Positions 54,359 through 64,000 of a stretch of DNA of 64,000 nucleotides are shown in pieces; position 1 is the stretch's first letter; the number at the start of each line of letters is the position of its first letter. The notes under the pieces are model-generated. The model saw only the letters and a program-made list of their open reading frames with translations, made no database searches and was not told the DNA's origin. The stretch lies in NCBI RefSeq assembly GCF_023734115.1, contig NZ_AP025737.1, positions 2,728,001-2,792,000 of the forward strand. The letters run 5' to 3'. The DNA is from Herbiconiux sp. L3-i23. GTDB taxonomy: Bacteria > Actinomycetota > Actinomycetes > Actinomycetales > Microbacteriaceae. A program made the position numbers and the translations under genes.

Positions 54359-54949
54359 TCAGGCGCCCGGGTTGTTCGAGGTGAACGGGAACCCGAGTGC
54401 ACGCAGCAGGGCGCGGCCCTCGTCGTCGGTCTTCGCGGTGGTGACGACGGTGATGTCGAAGCCGCGGACGCGATCGATCCGGTCCTGGTCGATCTCGTGG
54501 AAGACGCTCTGCTCCTGGAGACCGAAGGTGTAGTTGCCGTTGCCGTCGAACTGCTTGTCCGAGAGGCCGCGGAAGTCGCGGATTCGGGGCAGCGCCAGCG
54601 AGATGAGACGGTCGAGGAACTCCCAGGCACGGTCTCCGCGGAGGGTGACGTGGGCGCCGATCGGCTGTCCCTCGCGCAGCTTGAACTGCGCGATCGACTT
54701 GCGGGCCTTGGTGACCTGCGGCTTCTGACCGGTGATCTTGGTGAGATCGGCGATCGCGCCGTCGATGATCTTGCCGTCGCGGGCGGCCTCGCCGACACCG
54801 GTGTTCACGACGACCTTGACGAGGCCGGGAACCTGGTGGACGTTGCCGAAGCCGAACTGCTCGGTGAGAGCAGGGACGATCTCGCTCTTGTACTTCTGCT
54901 TGAGCCTCGGCTGGATTTTGCCAGCCGGGGCAACAGTCGTGTCGGTCAT
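54359..54949 (-). CDS. rplE: 50S ribosomal protein uL5
   Basis: A 196-residue 5S rRNA-binding protein: [46 protein letters not shown]-free C-terminus DIDQDR-like region and [20 protein letters not shown] at the end. It overlaps rplX by one nucleotide. Confidence 0.98.
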   Translation of the reverse strand: MTDTTVAPAGKIQPRLKQKYKSEIVPALTEQFGFGNVHQVPGLVKVVVNTGVGEAARDGKIIDGAIADLTKITGQKPQVTKARKSIAQFKLREGQPIGAHVTLRGDRAWEFLDRLISLALPRIRDFRGLSDKQFDGNGNYTFGLQEQSVFHEIDQDRIDRVRGFDITVVTTAKTDDEGRALLRALGFPFTSNNPGA

Positions 54950-55308
54950 CAGAGGTCCTTACCTGACTTCTTCGCGTAGCGGACGCGGACGTTCTTCGTG
55001 ACGCCGTCCTTGGTCACCTGCTCCACGCGGTGTCCCACGCGGGTCGGCTTCTTGGTCTCGGGGTCGACGAGCGCCACGTTCGAGATGTGGATGGGGGCCT
55101 CGTGGGTCTCGATGCCACCGGTCTTGGTGCCGCGCTGAGTCTGACCGACGCGGACGTGCTTGGTGACGAAGTTGACACCTTCCACGACGACGCGGTTCTG
55201 CTCGACGAGCACCTCGATGACGCGACCCTGCTTGCCGCGGTCTCCGCCGCGGGTCTGGCTCGCGCCGGTGATCACCTGGACGAGGTCGCCCTTCTTGATG
55301 TTGGCCAT
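54949..55308 (-). CDS. rplX: 50S ribosomal protein uL24
   Basis: A 119-residue assembly-initiator protein with the KOW motif near the start ([20 protein letters not shown]) and [19 protein letters not shown]. Starts 2 nt after rplN. Confidence 0.98.
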   Translation of the reverse strand: MANIKKGDLVQVITGASQTRGGDRGKQGRVIEVLVEQNRVVVEGVNFVTKHVRVGQTQRGTKTGGIETHEAPIHISNVALVDPETKKPTRVGHRVEQVTKDGVTKNVRVRYAKKSGKDL

Positions 55309-55310
55309 TC

Positions 55311-55679
55311 TCAGATCACCTCGGGTGCGAGAGAAACGATCTTCATGAAGCGCTTGTCGCGGAGTTCGCGACCGACGGGTCCGAAGATGCGGGTTCCACG
55401 GGGGTCGCCGTCGTTCTTGAGGATGACGGCGGCGTTCTCGTCGAACTTGATGTACGAGCCGTCGGGACGACGGGTCTCCTTGACGGTGCGGACGATGACC
55501 GCCTTGACAACGTCGCCCTTCTTGACGTTGCCGCCGGGGATCGCGTCCTTGACGGTGGCGACGATGACGTCGCCGAGGCCGGCGTAACGACGACCGGAAC
55601 CGCCGAGCACACGGATGGTGAGCAGCTCCTTGGCGCCGGTGTTGTCGGCGACCTTGAGCCGGGACTCCTGCTGGATCAC
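55311..55679 (-). CDS. rplN: 50S ribosomal protein uL14
   Basis: A 122-residue protein: [40 protein letters not shown] and [20 protein letters not shown] are diagnostic. Standard length. Starts 30 nt after rpsQ. Confidence 0.98.
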   Translation of the reverse strand: MIQQESRLKVADNTGAKELLTIRVLGGSGRRYAGLGDVIVATVKDAIPGGNVKKGDVVKAVIVRTVKETRRPDGSYIKFDENAAVILKNDGDPRGTRIFGPVGRELRDKRFMKIVSLAPEVI

Positions 55680-55709
55680 TGGTTTATCTCCTGTATTCCG
55701 AGCCGGGGC

Positions 55710-56027
55710 CTACTTGGCCTTCTCGAGGATCTCGACGAGACGCCAGCGCTTCGAAGCCGAAAGCGGACGGGTCTCGCTGATCACCACGAGGTCGCCGATG
55801 CCGGCGCTTCCCTGCTCGTCGTGCGCCTTCACCTTGGAGGTGCGGCGGATGACCTTGCCGTAGAGGGGGTGCTTCACGCGGTCCTCGACCTCGACGACGA
55901 TGGTCTTCTCCATCTTGTCGCTGACGACGTAGCCGCGGCGGACCTTGCGGTAGCCGCGCTCGCCCTCGACGCGGACGTCGTGCTCGGCGGACTCGTGTCC
56001 GGCGGCCTTCTCCTGAACCTTGGCCAT
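55710..56027 (-). CDS. rpsQ: 30S ribosomal protein uS17
   Basis: A 105-residue OB-fold protein. The core ([40 protein letters not shown]) is preceded by about 30 charged residues, slightly longer than usual. It shares one nucleotide with rpmC. Confidence 0.97.
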   Translation of the reverse strand: MAKVQEKAAGHESAEHDVRVEGERGYRKVRRGYVVSDKMEKTIVVEVEDRVKHPLYGKVIRRTSKVKAHDEQGSAGIGDLVVISETRPLSASKRWRLVEILEKAK

Positions 56028-56356
56028 TACTTGGTCTCCTCAGCGGTGTCAGCCGCGTCGGACGCCGGGGCGTCCGACTTCTTGGCACGGCTGCTCTTCT
56101 TCTCCGCCTTCGCGGGAGCCTCGACGGGCGCCGGGGTGGCGCGGATGCCGAGCTCACGCTCGCGGATGACGGTGTAGATGCGAGCGATGTCGCGCTTCAC
56201 GGCGCGCAGGCGGCCGTGGCTCTCGAGCTGACCGGTGGCCGACTGGAAGCGCAGGTTGAACAGCTCCTCCTTGGCCTTCTTCAGCTCGTCGACGAGACGC
56301 TCGTCCTCGAAGGTGTCGAGCTCGGCGGGAGCGAGCTCCTTGGATCCGATCGCCAT
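56027..56356 (-). CDS. rpmC: 50S ribosomal protein uL29 with C-terminal extension
   Basis: A 109-residue protein. The uL29 core is about residues 1-72 ([37 protein letters not shown]). The last 37 residues are an Ala/Lys/Glu-rich tail. Usual length is 60-80. ATG 56356 is one nucleotide into the rplP stop; the longer frame is rplP out of phase. Confidence 0.96.
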   Translation of the reverse strand: MAIGSKELAPAELDTFEDERLVDELKKAKEELFNLRFQSATGQLESHGRLRAVKRDIARIYTVIRERELGIRATPAPVEAPAKAEKKSSRAKKSDAPASDAADTAEETK

Positions 56357-56775
56357 CAGGCGTCTCCCTCCTCGCGCTTGATGATGCGTGCCTTGAGCGG
56401 CAGCTTGTGGATGGCACGGGTGAGGGCTTCGCGAGCGAGCTGCTCGTCGACGCCCGCGACCTCGAAGAGGACGCGACCCGGCTTGACGTTGGCGACCCAC
56501 CACTCGGGCGAACCCTTACCGGAACCCATGCGGGTTTCGGCCGGCTTCTTCGTGAGCGGACGGTCGGGGTAGATGTTGATCCACACCTTTCCACCACGCT
56601 TGATGTGACGCGTCATGGCGATACGAGCGGACTCGATCTGACGGTTGGTCACGTACGCGGGGGTGATGGCCTGGATGCCGAACTCGCCGAAGCTGACCTT
56701 GGTGCCGCCGGTGGCCTGGCCACTGCGACCCGGGTGGTGCTGCTTGCGGAACTTGACCTTACGGGGGATAAGCAT
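56356..56775 (-). CDS. rplP: 50S ribosomal protein uL16
   Basis: A 139-residue protein near the A-site t[43 protein letters not shown] and [20 protein letters not shown] are typical. Starts 2 nt after rpsC. Confidence 0.98.
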   Translation of the reverse strand: MLIPRKVKFRKQHHPGRSGQATGGTKVSFGEFGIQAITPAYVTNRQIESARIAMTRHIKRGGKVWINIYPDRPLTKKPAETRMGSGKGSPEWWVANVKPGRVLFEVAGVDEQLAREALTRAIHKLPLKARIIKREEGDA

Positions 56776-56777
56776 GA

Positions 56778-57542
56778 TTAAGCGCTCGCTCCTTCTGCGA
56801 CCGGAGCCTGTGCGCCGTCACGCGGACCACGGCCGCGGGGGCCGCCGTCGCGGCGCTCGGGGCGCTGCGACTTCTGGTTCGCCTGCTCGCGGGCGAGCTC
56901 CCGGTTGGTGATGTCGCCCTTGTAGATCCAGACCTTCACACCGATGCGGCCGAACGTCGTCTTGGCCTCGTAGAAGCCGTAGTCGATGTTGGCGCGGAGG
57001 GTGTGCAGCGGCACTCGACCTTCGCGGTAGAACTCGGAACGGCTCATCTCGGCGCCGCCGAGACGGCCGGAGACCTGCACGCGGACGCCCTTGGCGCCGG
57101 CGCGCTGAGCGCCCTGCAGGCCCTTGCGCATGGCGCGACGGAACGCGACACGGGCGGAGAGCTGCTCGGCGATGCCCTGCGCGACGAGCTGGGCCTCGGC
57201 CTCGGGGTTCTTGACCTCGAGGATGTTCAGCTGGATCTGCTTGCCGGTGAGCTTCTCGAGGTCGGCGCGGATGCGCTCGGCCTCGGCGCCGCGGCGACCG
57301 ATCACGATGCCCGGACGGGCGGTGTGGATGTCGACGCGGACGCGGTCACGGGTGCGCTCGATCTCGATCTTCGCGACACCGGCGCGGTCGAGCTGCTTGA
57401 GCAGCAGCTGGCGGACCTTGACGTCCTCGGCGACGTAGTCGCTGTAACGCTGGCCCTTCTTGGTGCTGTCCGAGAACCAACGCGACACGTGGTCGGTGGT
57501 GATCCCGAGACGGAAACCGTACGGGTTGACCTTCTGTCCCAT
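56778..57542 (-). CDS. rpsC: 30S ribosomal protein uS3
   Basis: A 254-residue protein with KH domain ([20 protein letters not shown]) and the C-terminal domain ([40 protein letters not shown]). The last 35 residues are a Gly/Arg/Pro-rich tail. It shares one nucleotide with rplV. Confidence 0.98.
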   Translation of the reverse strand: MGQKVNPYGFRLGITTDHVSRWFSDSTKKGQRYSDYVAEDVKVRQLLLKQLDRAGVAKIEIERTRDRVRVDIHTARPGIVIGRRGAEAERIRADLEKLTGKQIQLNILEVKNPEAEAQLVAQGIAEQLSARVAFRRAMRKGLQGAQRAGAKGVRVQVSGRLGGAEMSRSEFYREGRVPLHTLRANIDYGFYEAKTTFGRIGVKVWIYKGDITNRELAREQANQKSQRPERRDGGPRGRGPRDGAQAPVAEGASA

Positions 57543-57961
57543 TACTTGCTCGCCTTCCGTTGGGCTGAGCCCGTCGAAGTCTTGCGCGCGCCGCGTCCGT
57601 TCTCGATGAGATCGGGCGTGGCCAGGACCACGGTGATGTGGCTGGTGCGCTTGTTGATGCGGAACGCGCGTCCCTGTGCACGGGGCTGGAAGCGCTTGAG
57701 CGTGGTGCCCTCATCGACGAACGCCTTGGCGATGACCAGGTCGTTCTCGTCGAGGTAGCTGTTCTCGGCGTCCGCCTTGACCCGCGCGTTCGCGATGGCC
57801 GCGGCCACCAGCTTGTACACCGGCTCGCTCGCGCTCTGCGGCGCGAACTTCAGGATCGCGAGAGCCTCGGTGGCCTGCTTGCCACGGACGAGGTCAACGA
57901 CACGGCGGGCCTTCTGGGGGGTCACGCGGATGTGTCGCACGCGTGCGATCGACTCAACCAT
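57542..57961 (-). CDS. rplV: 50S ribosomal protein uL22
   Basis: A 139-residue exit-tunnel protein: [20 protein letters not shown], and [20 protein letters not shown] with its tunnel hairpin. A short basic tail continues past the usual end. Starts 27 nt after rpsS. Confidence 0.98.
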   Translation of the reverse strand: MVESIARVRHIRVTPQKARRVVDLVRGKQATEALAILKFAPQSASEPVYKLVAAAIANARVKADAENSYLDENDLVIAKAFVDEGTTLKRFQPRAQGRAFRINKRTSHITVVLATPDLIENGRGARKTSTGSAQRKASK

Positions 57962-57988
57962 CTCTCTCCTCCTTCTCTGGTCGCCGCG

Positions 57989-58270
57989 TCAGCGGCGACG
58001 GCCCTTCTTGTCGTCCTTCTCGTGGCCGCGGAAGGTGCGGGTCGGCGCGAACTCGCCGAGCTTGTGGCCCACCATCGTCTCGGTGACGAACACCGGGATG
58101 TGCTTGCGTCCGTCGTGCACCGCGATGGTGTGACCGAGCATGGCGGGGATGATCATCGAGCGACGCGACCACGTCTTGATGACGTTCTTGCTGCCGGCTT
58201 CGTTCTGCACCTGGACCTTGCGGAGCAGGTGGTCGTCGACGAAGGGGCCCTTCTTCAGACTGCGGGGCAT
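57989..58270 (-). CDS. rpsS: 30S ribosomal protein uS19
   Basis: A 93-residue protein: [40 protein letters not shown] and [20 protein letters not shown]. Standard. Starts 10 nt after rplB. Confidence 0.98.
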   Translation of the reverse strand: MPRSLKKGPFVDDHLLRKVQVQNEAGSKNVIKTWSRRSMIIPAMLGHTIAVHDGRKHIPVFVTETMVGHKLGEFAPTRTFRGHEKDDKKGRRR

Positions 58271-58280
58271 TTACCTATTC

Positions 58281-59120
<840 letters not shown>

Positions 59121-59140
59121 TGTTCTGTCTCTCCCCTGAC

Positions 59141-59440
59141 TCAGCCGACAGCCGTGAAGATGTCGATCGAGCCGGACTTCAGCGTGACGATGGCGCGCTT
59201 GGTGTCCTTGCGCTTGCCGATGCCGAACCTGGTGCGGCGGGTCTTGCCGTTGCGGTTGAGGGTGTTCACCGAGGCGACCTCGACCTGGAAGATCTTCTCG
59301 ATGGCGAGCTTGATCTCGGTCTTGTTCGCGCGGGGGTCGACGACGAAGGTGTACTTGCCTTCGTCGATCAGGCCGTAGCTCTTCTCGGAGACCACCGGGG
59401 CGACGATGATGTCGCGCGGGTCCTTGTTGTAGCCGCTCAT
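59141..59440 (-). CDS. rplW: 50S ribosomal protein uL23
   Basis: A 99-residue exit-site protein, docking point for trigger factor and [43 protein letters not shown]. It overlaps rplD by 4 nt. Confidence 0.98.
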   Translation of the reverse strand: MSGYNKDPRDIIVAPVVSEKSYGLIDEGKYTFVVDPRANKTEIKLAIEKIFQVEVASVNTLNRNGKTRRTRFGIGKRKDTKRAIVTLKSGSIDIFTAVG

Positions 59441-60075
59441 GCGGTCACCTCGTTCTTGCTCTTGGACGCCACGAAGGAGTCGAAGGCCTGCTTGGTGAAG
59501 ACGATGTCGTCTGAGACGAGCACGTCGTAGGCGTTCAGCTGGTCCCAGGTGAGCACGTGCAGGTTCTGCAGGTTGCGCACGCTCTTCCAGCTGAGCTCGT
59601 CGGCGCGGTCGAGGACCACGAGGACGTTCTTGCCGGCGATGTCGGCGAGCAGCTCGGCCGCGACCTTGGTCGAGGGCGCGTCGCCGTTCGACAGGGTCTC
59701 GACGACCTGGAGGCGGTCGCCGCGCGCACGGTCGGAGAGGGCGCCGAGCAGAGCAGCGGCGATCATCTTCTTGGGGGTGCGCTGCGAGTAGTCGCGCGGC
59801 ACGGGTCCGTGCACGACGCCACCACCGCGGTGCTCGGGCTGACGGACCGAACCCTGACGGCTGCGGCCGGTGCCCTTCTGCTTGAACGGCTTGACACCGG
59901 AACCGGACACCTCGCCGCGGTTCTTGGTCTTGTGGGTTCCCTGACGCGCGGCGGCCAGCTGGGCCACGACGACCTGGTGCAGCAGCGGCACGTTGGTCTG
60001 CACGTCGAAGAGGTCGGCGGGCAGCTCGACGCTGCCGTTACCGCCCTTGATGCTCAGAGTCTGAGGCGAAGCCAT
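59437..60075 (-). CDS. rplD: 50S ribosomal protein uL4
   Basis: A 212-residue tunnel protein: [20 protein letters not shown], the extended loop [16 protein letters not shown]-like region ([19 protein letters not shown]), then [23 protein letters not shown] 60075 is 5 nt after rplC; the longer frame upstream is rplC out of phase. Confidence 0.98.
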   Translation of the reverse strand: MASPQTLSIKGGNGSVELPADLFDVQTNVPLLHQVVVAQLAAARQGTHKTKNRGEVSGSGVKPFKQKGTGRSRQGSVRQPEHRGGGVVHGPVPRDYSQRTPKKMIAAALLGALSDRARGDRLQVVETLSNGDAPSTKVAAELLADIAGKNVLVVLDRADELSWKSVRNLQNLHVLTWDQLNAYDVLVSDDIVFTKQAFDSFVASKSKNEVTA

Positions 60076-60080
60076 TGCGG

Positions 60081-60734
60081 TCAGGCTCCCTTCACAGCGT
60101 TGCGGACGAACACGGTGCGACCGGCCGCACCGGGAACGGCGCCGCTGACGAGCAGCAGACCCTTCTCGGCGTCGACGGCCTGGACCGTGAGGTTGAGGAC
60201 GGTGGTGCGGTCGCCACCCATGCGGCCCGCCATGCGCATGCCCTTGAAGACACGGCTGGGGGTCGAGGAGGCGCCGATCGAGCCGGGCTTGCGGTGGTTG
60301 CGGTGCGAACCATGCGACGCGGAGACGCCCTTGAAGTTGTGACGCTTCATGACACCGGCGAAGCCCTTGCCCTTGCTGGTGCCGACGACGTCGATCTTCG
60401 CGCCGACCTCGAACGCGTCGACCGCGATCTCCTGGCCGAGCGAGTAGTTCGCGGCGTCGGAGGTGCGGACCTCGGTGAGGTGGCGGCGCGGCGTGACGCC
60501 GGCCTTGTCGAAGTGACCGGCGGAAGGCTTGTTCACCTTGCGGGGGTCGATGGCACCGGCGGCGATCTGGATGGCCGAGTAGCCATCGACCTCGGGGGTG
60601 CGGATCTGGGTGACGACGTTGGGCGTGATCTGGATGACGGTGACGGGGACGAGCTTGCCGTCGGCGTTCCACACCTGGGTCATGCCGAGCTTGGTGCCCA
60701 GCAGTCCCGTGAATGCCCGTGTAGCGGTAGACAT
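60081..60734 (-). CDS. rplC: 50S ribosomal protein uL3
   Basis: A 217-residue protein: [20 protein letters not shown], the central loop [20 protein letters not shown] reaching the peptidyl-transferase centre, and [20 protein letters not shown]. Starts 10 nt after rpsJ. Confidence 0.98.
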   Translation of the reverse strand: MSTATRAFTGLLGTKLGMTQVWNADGKLVPVTVIQITPNVVTQIRTPEVDGYSAIQIAAGAIDPRKVNKPSAGHFDKAGVTPRRHLTEVRTSDAANYSLGQEIAVDAFEVGAKIDVVGTSKGKGFAGVMKRHNFKGVSASHGSHRNHRKPGSIGASSTPSRVFKGMRMAGRMGGDRTTVLNLTVQAVDAEKGLLLVSGAVPGAAGRTVFVRNAVKGA

Positions 60735-60744
60735 GCGCGGTTCC

Positions 60745-61053
60745 TTAGAGCTTGATCTCGATGTTGACGTCGGCCGGGAGGTCGAGTCGCATCAGGGAGT
60801 CGACGGCCTTGGGAGTGGGGTCGACGATGTCGATGAGGCGCTTGTGCGTGCGCATCTCGAAGTGCTCCCGGCTGTCCTTGTACTTGTGCGGCGAGCGGAT
60901 GACACACACCACGTTCTTCTCGGTGGGCAGCGGCACCGGGCCGACGACGCTGGCGCCCGCGCGGGTCACCGTGTCGACGATCTTGCGTGCCGAGGTGTCG
61001 ATGACCTCGTGGTCGTACGACTTGAGGCGGATGCGGATCTTCTGTCCGGCCAT
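60745..61053 (-). CDS. rpsJ: 30S ribosomal protein uS10
   Basis: A 102-residue protein that also serves as NusE in antitermination. It opens [20 protein letters not shown] and has [20 protein letters not shown]. It is the first gene of the S10 operon, behind a leader of about 330 nt. Confidence 0.98.
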   Translation of the reverse strand: MAGQKIRIRLKSYDHEVIDTSARKIVDTVTRAGASVVGPVPLPTEKNVVCVIRSPHKYKDSREHFEMRTHKRLIDIVDPTPKAVDSLMRLDLPADVNIEIKL

Positions 61054-61468
61054 CTGTCACTCACTTCCTTCGTGTTGTTTGTCTCGTTCTCACGAGACGT
61101 GTGTCCCGCGGGCCTTCCGTGTCGAAACACTTCCGCACGCGTGTTCTCGCAGCACTGTTCTTCTGTCAATGGGCCATCCGTCCGCACGCTCTCGCGCACA
61201 CGCCTTCCCGCGCAGCCCGCATGGACTTCTCGAAGAGGTGGAGCTGGATGGCTGGCACTCGCGGTGCCGGCGTTCTCCCGCCTGCGGCCTAACCCTCGTC
61301 TTCACTTTCGAAGGGAGTTATGCACTGCCTGGCAGTGATCCGGAATCGGGCGCTGAGCACACCGGCCGGAATGTGGAACTAGAAGAGTTTGCCATACCCC
61401 CAAGTGCCGTGCAACCCGGGCGTGTCGCACTTGCTGACCCCCTGCCGGACCGCGCAGCGGGGCCCGGC
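61054..61468 (-). promoter_or_regulatory. S10 operon leader and RCC1-like gene 3' end (no gene)
   Basis: 415 nt without a credible gene. Next to the RCC1-like gene stop is an imperfect GC stem (CCCCCTGC...GCAGCGGGG, about 61438-61462) that may terminate it. A promoter follows at 61386-61414. The leader contains a 15-nt palindrome CACTGCC-T-GGCAGTG (61323-61337). Close to rpsJ I see only the ribosome site GAAGGAAGTGAGTG. Nothing else is recognised. Confidence 0.6.
61386..61414 (-). promoter_or_regulatory. Probable S10 operon promoter
   Basis: TTGCAC (61409-61414), 17-nt spacer, CAAACT (61386-61391) on the minus strand, about 335 nt upstream of rpsJ. The -35 is good and the -10 is weak. Confidence 0.5.
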
Positions 61469-63187
61469 TCATGACCGGATCACCGCGACGGCGGGGCTGA
61501 CCCAGCCATCGATGCCCGCGACGGTGTATCGGATCCGGTAGTGATAGGTGATCGTAGGCGAGAGAGAACAGCTGCCGTTCTCCATCCGTGCTTGAGAGGC
61601 GCAGGTGAGCTCTCCGATGGCGAAGGTGCGCGAGGGGGTCTTCGCTCCCGCGGGCGCTGAGCGGGCCGGATCGGTGACGGGGTCGCTGCTCATCCCTGAG
61701 CTGCCATTGCCCCACACCTCGCGTTGCGTCCACCACCTCGATCCGCAGTAGGTCAGACCATCGGGACGGGACCCGCAGACGGTCCATCCCGCCCCCGAGC
61801 TCAGGGTGAGGTGCCCCGCGCCCAGCGACAGGACGCGGACGAGACTCGAGGAGGTGCTGGAGTAGCTTCCGCAGTAGACGTCACCGGCTCTCTCGACGCA
61901 GATTCCGCCGCCATAGACGGCGGCCAACTGGTCGCTCCCTCGGAGGCGGTCCATGCCGTCGGGCCACGATGAGATGTCGAGGACTGTCGGCGTCCACCGC
62001 AGATAGGCCGAGCCGACGCCCCCGACGTTCGCTCCCCAGCAGTGGAGCTGAGGGGCGACCACCACGCAGGCAGTCTGCTGTTCGACGAAGAGTTCGGAGA
62101 TCGCGCCTGAAGGAAGGCCGGTCACCTTGGCGGGATAGTCGGCTCTTTCTCTCGTCACCTGCCCGCGCCCGACGAAGCTCGGTCCTGCGTCGGTGGACGA
62201 GTAGGCCCCGATCGCAGGGTGCCAACACCACACCTCGCTGCCGTTCGATCCGTCACGGAGGACACAGGCGTTACCGGAGGTTCCGGTGCGGATGTCGGTG
62301 ACACGGTCGATGGGTGCACCGCTCTGGTCTCGCACGGCCTTCGGCGTGCTGCCGCGGGTCTCTGCCGGTGCCCCGGTGCCCCAGCAGAAGAGCTGGCCGC
62401 CGCTCACAGCGCACAGCCCGGCCGACGTCCCGAAATTGACCACCTGTGTCACGGGCCCGCCTGAGGGCAGCGTGATCTGCACGAAGTCCGCGGTCGAGGT
62501 GTAGCCGTTCGTTCCCTTGCAGTGGAGGGTGTCGTCCACCGCGACGACGCAGAGCACGTTCCAGCCGACGGAGACCGATTTGAGAGTCCGCGATGCGATC
62601 GACCCGGTCGCAAGGCGAGTCGGACTCGGTGAGGCGCTTCCGCCCCAGCAGTACAGGCCGCCGTCCGAGATGCCGCACACGCTGAGGTCGAGGCTGAGGC
62701 TCCCGTTCGCTCCGGCTGTCGTTCCGGCGTCGACCTCGGAGAACGGCATCCCGCCGACATTGCGGATGGCGCTGCGGTCTGTCAGCGAGGAGTCCGTCAG
62801 ATCGACGGCTGCGGTCGCCGTGCCTGCGTACACCGTCTGGACGTCGGAGAAGTCGGAGTTGGCGGACCGCTCCACGGTGTAGGTCGGCGCGCCGGTGATC
62901 CCTCGGTCGGCGAGTGAGGCGGAGACATCGCTCCACGACAAGCTGGTTTGCGTGCCGACCGGCGCCCCTGCGCGCGTCGCGGTGAGGCTTCCTTTCGGAA
63001 GGGAGCCCGCGGCCACCGAATTGCCGGTCGTTCGAGTGGCGTCGACGAAGTAGGCCCCGGTCGACGGGACGGCCACCGCGGCGAAGGCGACAGCCGCGAG
63101 GGTCGCGGCGAGCGCCGTCCGTGACAGCACCCGCGGCACCCATCGGCGTCGCGGACCACGAGCGGTCGAGTCTCTTCTTTTCCCCAT
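61469..63187 (-). CDS. Secreted RCC1-like repeat protein with SipW-type signal
   Basis: A 572-residue exported protein. The N-terminus is basic, with a hydrophobic core (about 22-43) and the pattern STGAYFVDATRTTGNSVAAG, which matches signal peptides cleaved by SipW-like peptidases. A fibronectin-like stretch (VGTQTSLSWSD to TYTVERSANSDFSD) follows. Then come seven Cys-pair units of RCC1-like type, e.g. VCGISDGGLYCWGG, LCAVSGGQLFCWGTG and ACVVVAPQLHCWGAN, which suggest a seven-bladed propeller with a disulphide per blade. The end (YHYRIRYTVAGIDGWVSP) resembles the neighbour's. Function unknown; a surface role is likely. ATG 63187 has GGGGGAT upstream; the longer frame is not credible. Confidence 0.82.
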   Translation of the reverse strand: MGKRRDSTARGPRRRWVPRVLSRTALAATLAAVAFAAVAVPSTGAYFVDATRTTGNSVAAGSLPKGSLTATRAGAPVGTQTSLSWSDVSASLADRGITGAPTYTVERSANSDFSDVQTVYAGTATAAVDLTDSSLTDRSAIRNVGGMPFSEVDAGTTAGANGSLSLDLSVCGISDGGLYCWGGSASPSPTRLATGSIASRTLKSVSVGWNVLCVVAVDDTLHCKGTNGYTSTADFVQITLPSGGPVTQVVNFGTSAGLCAVSGGQLFCWGTGAPAETRGSTPKAVRDQSGAPIDRVTDIRTGTSGNACVLRDGSNGSEVWCWHPAIGAYSSTDAGPSFVGRGQVTRERADYPAKVTGLPSGAISELFVEQQTACVVVAPQLHCWGANVGGVGSAYLRWTPTVLDISSWPDGMDRLRGSDQLAAVYGGGICVERAGDVYCGSYSSTSSSLVRVLSLGAGHLTLSSGAGWTVCGSRPDGLTYCGSRWWTQREVWGNGSSGMSSDPVTDPARSAPAGAKTPSRTFAIGELTCASQARMENGSCSLSPTITYHYRIRYTVAGIDGWVSPAVAVIRS

Positions 63188-63296
63188 GTGTCTATCCCCC
63201 ATGCGTCGGGCGTGCAGACGCAGCCCCAGTGTCCTGGGAACGCCGGCCGGCCGCATCCGCTCACCCAGGCTGATGTTCGGTACGCGCACATTCCGT

Positions 63297-63326
63297 CCGG
63301 TGCGCCTCATGACACCGGCGCACCGG
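63297..63326. terminator. Terminator between the two RCC1-like genes
   Basis: A 10-bp perfect stem (CCGGTGCGCC / GGCGCACCGG) with a 10-nt loop, 13 nt past the stop of the upstream paralogue. Confidence 0.75.
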
Positions 63327-63339
63327 CTCTCCGTTGGCG

Positions 63340-64000
63340 TCAGCGACTGGCCGTCACGACGGGGCTGACCCAGCCGGGCACCCCGGCGACCGTGTAGCTC
63401 AGCCGGTAGTAGTAGGTCCCGTTCTCCTGCAGGCTGCACTTGCCGGATGCGAGTTCGACGGAGCCGGTGGCGCACACGGTCGTCCCGTCGAGGCTGCGAA
63501 TGAATTCCATCGGCGCAGTGTTCGAGGTGCCGAGCTGGGCGGTCATCGCCGCGCCGGTGTAGCCCGCAGCGCCCCAACAGGCCACGCGGCCGTCGGTCGT
63601 GATGACGCAGGCGCCGGGGAACGCGGAGCTGGAATTGAGGCGGATCGACGCGATGCTCGCAGTGGCCGCGACGCCCGCCACCGGGGTCGGCGTGTTGTAG
63701 AGCTTGTTGGTGTCGCCGCCGTCGCCGACGATGCCCTGGTAGTCACCGCCCCAGCAGTACGCTTTGGCGTTCGCCAGAGCGCACAGGCCCGCGGTCGTGG
63801 CGACGATGTCGGTCGCTCCGGACACGGAGGACATCTTGGTCATCGTCTGCCCCATGTCCTTCCAGGTGACCTCCGACGGCGCCCAGGGGGCTCCCATCCA
63901 CCCCCAGCACCAGATGTCCGACTTGCTGGTGAGGATGCAGGAGGACTGGGATCCCGACGTCAGCTTGCGGATCGTGGCTCCGTTCAGTGCCGGCGTGAGG
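63340..64000 (-). CDS. RCC1-like repeat protein, N-terminus beyond the window
   Basis: The C-terminal 220 residues of a second RCC1-like protein. The frame is open to position 64000, well past the internal ATG at 63897. Three complete Cys-pair units are seen: SCILTSKSDIWCWGW, LCALANAKAYCWGG and ACVITTDGRVACWGA, plus VCATGSVELASGKCSL. The final YYRLSYTVAGVPGWVSPVV matches the downstream protein closely, so the two are tandem duplicates. Whether it has a SipW-type signal cannot be seen. Confidence 0.82.
   Translation of the reverse strand, partial: LTPALNGATIRKLTSGSQSSCILTSKSDIWCWGWMGAPWAPSEVTWKDMGQTMTKMSSVSGATDIVATTAGLCALANAKAYCWGGDYQGIVGDGGDTNKLYNTPTPVAGVAATASIASIRLNSSSAFPGACVITTDGRVACWGAAGYTGAAMTAQLGTSNTAPMEFIRSLDGTTVCATGSVELASGKCSLQENGTYYYRLSYTVAGVPGWVSPVVTASR

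Noticed and set aside
63340-63897. A separate 185-residue gene at the window end
   Set aside because: The frame continues open to base 64000 and contains another CWG repeat before the internal ATG, so it is the C-terminus of a larger gene.

Overview
The window is about 64 kb of very GC-rich, densely coding chromosome from a high-GC Gram-positive actinobacterium. The family is most likely Microbacteriaceae. I infer this from the short actinobacterial adenylate kinase, the guaA / guaB3 / guaB cluster, the glmS-acpS-alr-tsaE-tsaB-rimI-tsaD run, CIRCE-controlled groES, ribosomal proteins with long low-complexity tails, and many leaderless promoters (TANNNT placed 6-7 nt before the start codon). 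I see no rRNA, tRNA, CRISPR array, phage or complete insertion sequence. Most of the window is core genome.

Layout. Positions 1-8526 (minus strand) carry purine and energy genes: guaA (cut by the window edge), a DUF3817 membrane protein, a SURF1-like protein, glpD, guaB3, and guaB. One accessory gene (AbiEi/DUF559-like) sits between guaB3 and guaB inside a near-perfect 38-bp inverted repeat. Positions 8783-16543 hold a branched-chain amino-acid type ABC importer: livH-livM-livG-livF plus an unknown lipoprotein on the plus strand, facing two paralogous receptor lipoproteins on the minus strand. A GlnR-like box lies upstream of the first receptor promoter. Positions 16647-21065 hold rarD, groES with two CIRCE operators, a divergent THUMP-like methyltransferase, and three DUF4190-like small membrane proteins plus one related protein in tandem. 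Positions 21210-29808 hold the tRNA t6A genes (tsaD, tsaB, tsaE) with rimI, alr, acpS, glmS, divergent coaA, and glmM.

Positions 29827-40628 hold rplM-rpsI, truA, an ATP-dependent DNA ligase with a TPR gene, a LigD-type primase-polymerase, an SGNH acyltransferase, then the alpha operon (infA-rpmJ-rpsM-rpsK-rpoA-rplQ) and an alpha/beta hydrolase. Positions 40650-49266 hold an orphan beta-class DNA methyltransferase and a complete mannitol PTS block (a IIB-like protein, ptsH, ptsI, mtlA, mtlF, mtlD, and a divergent MtlR-type regulator). This block separates infA from adk-secY. Positions 49276-61053 are the S10 and spc ribosomal operons without rpsN. Beyond the S10 leader lie two tandem secreted RCC1-like repeat proteins, one complete with a SipW-type signal and one cut by the window end.

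The most unusual items are the inverted-repeat-flanked AbiEi/DUF559 cassette, the LivH permease with an extra N-terminal extracytoplasmic domain, the missing rpsN with a 14-bp hairpin in its place, the two-CIRCE divergent promoter, and the SipW-type RCC1-like pair.
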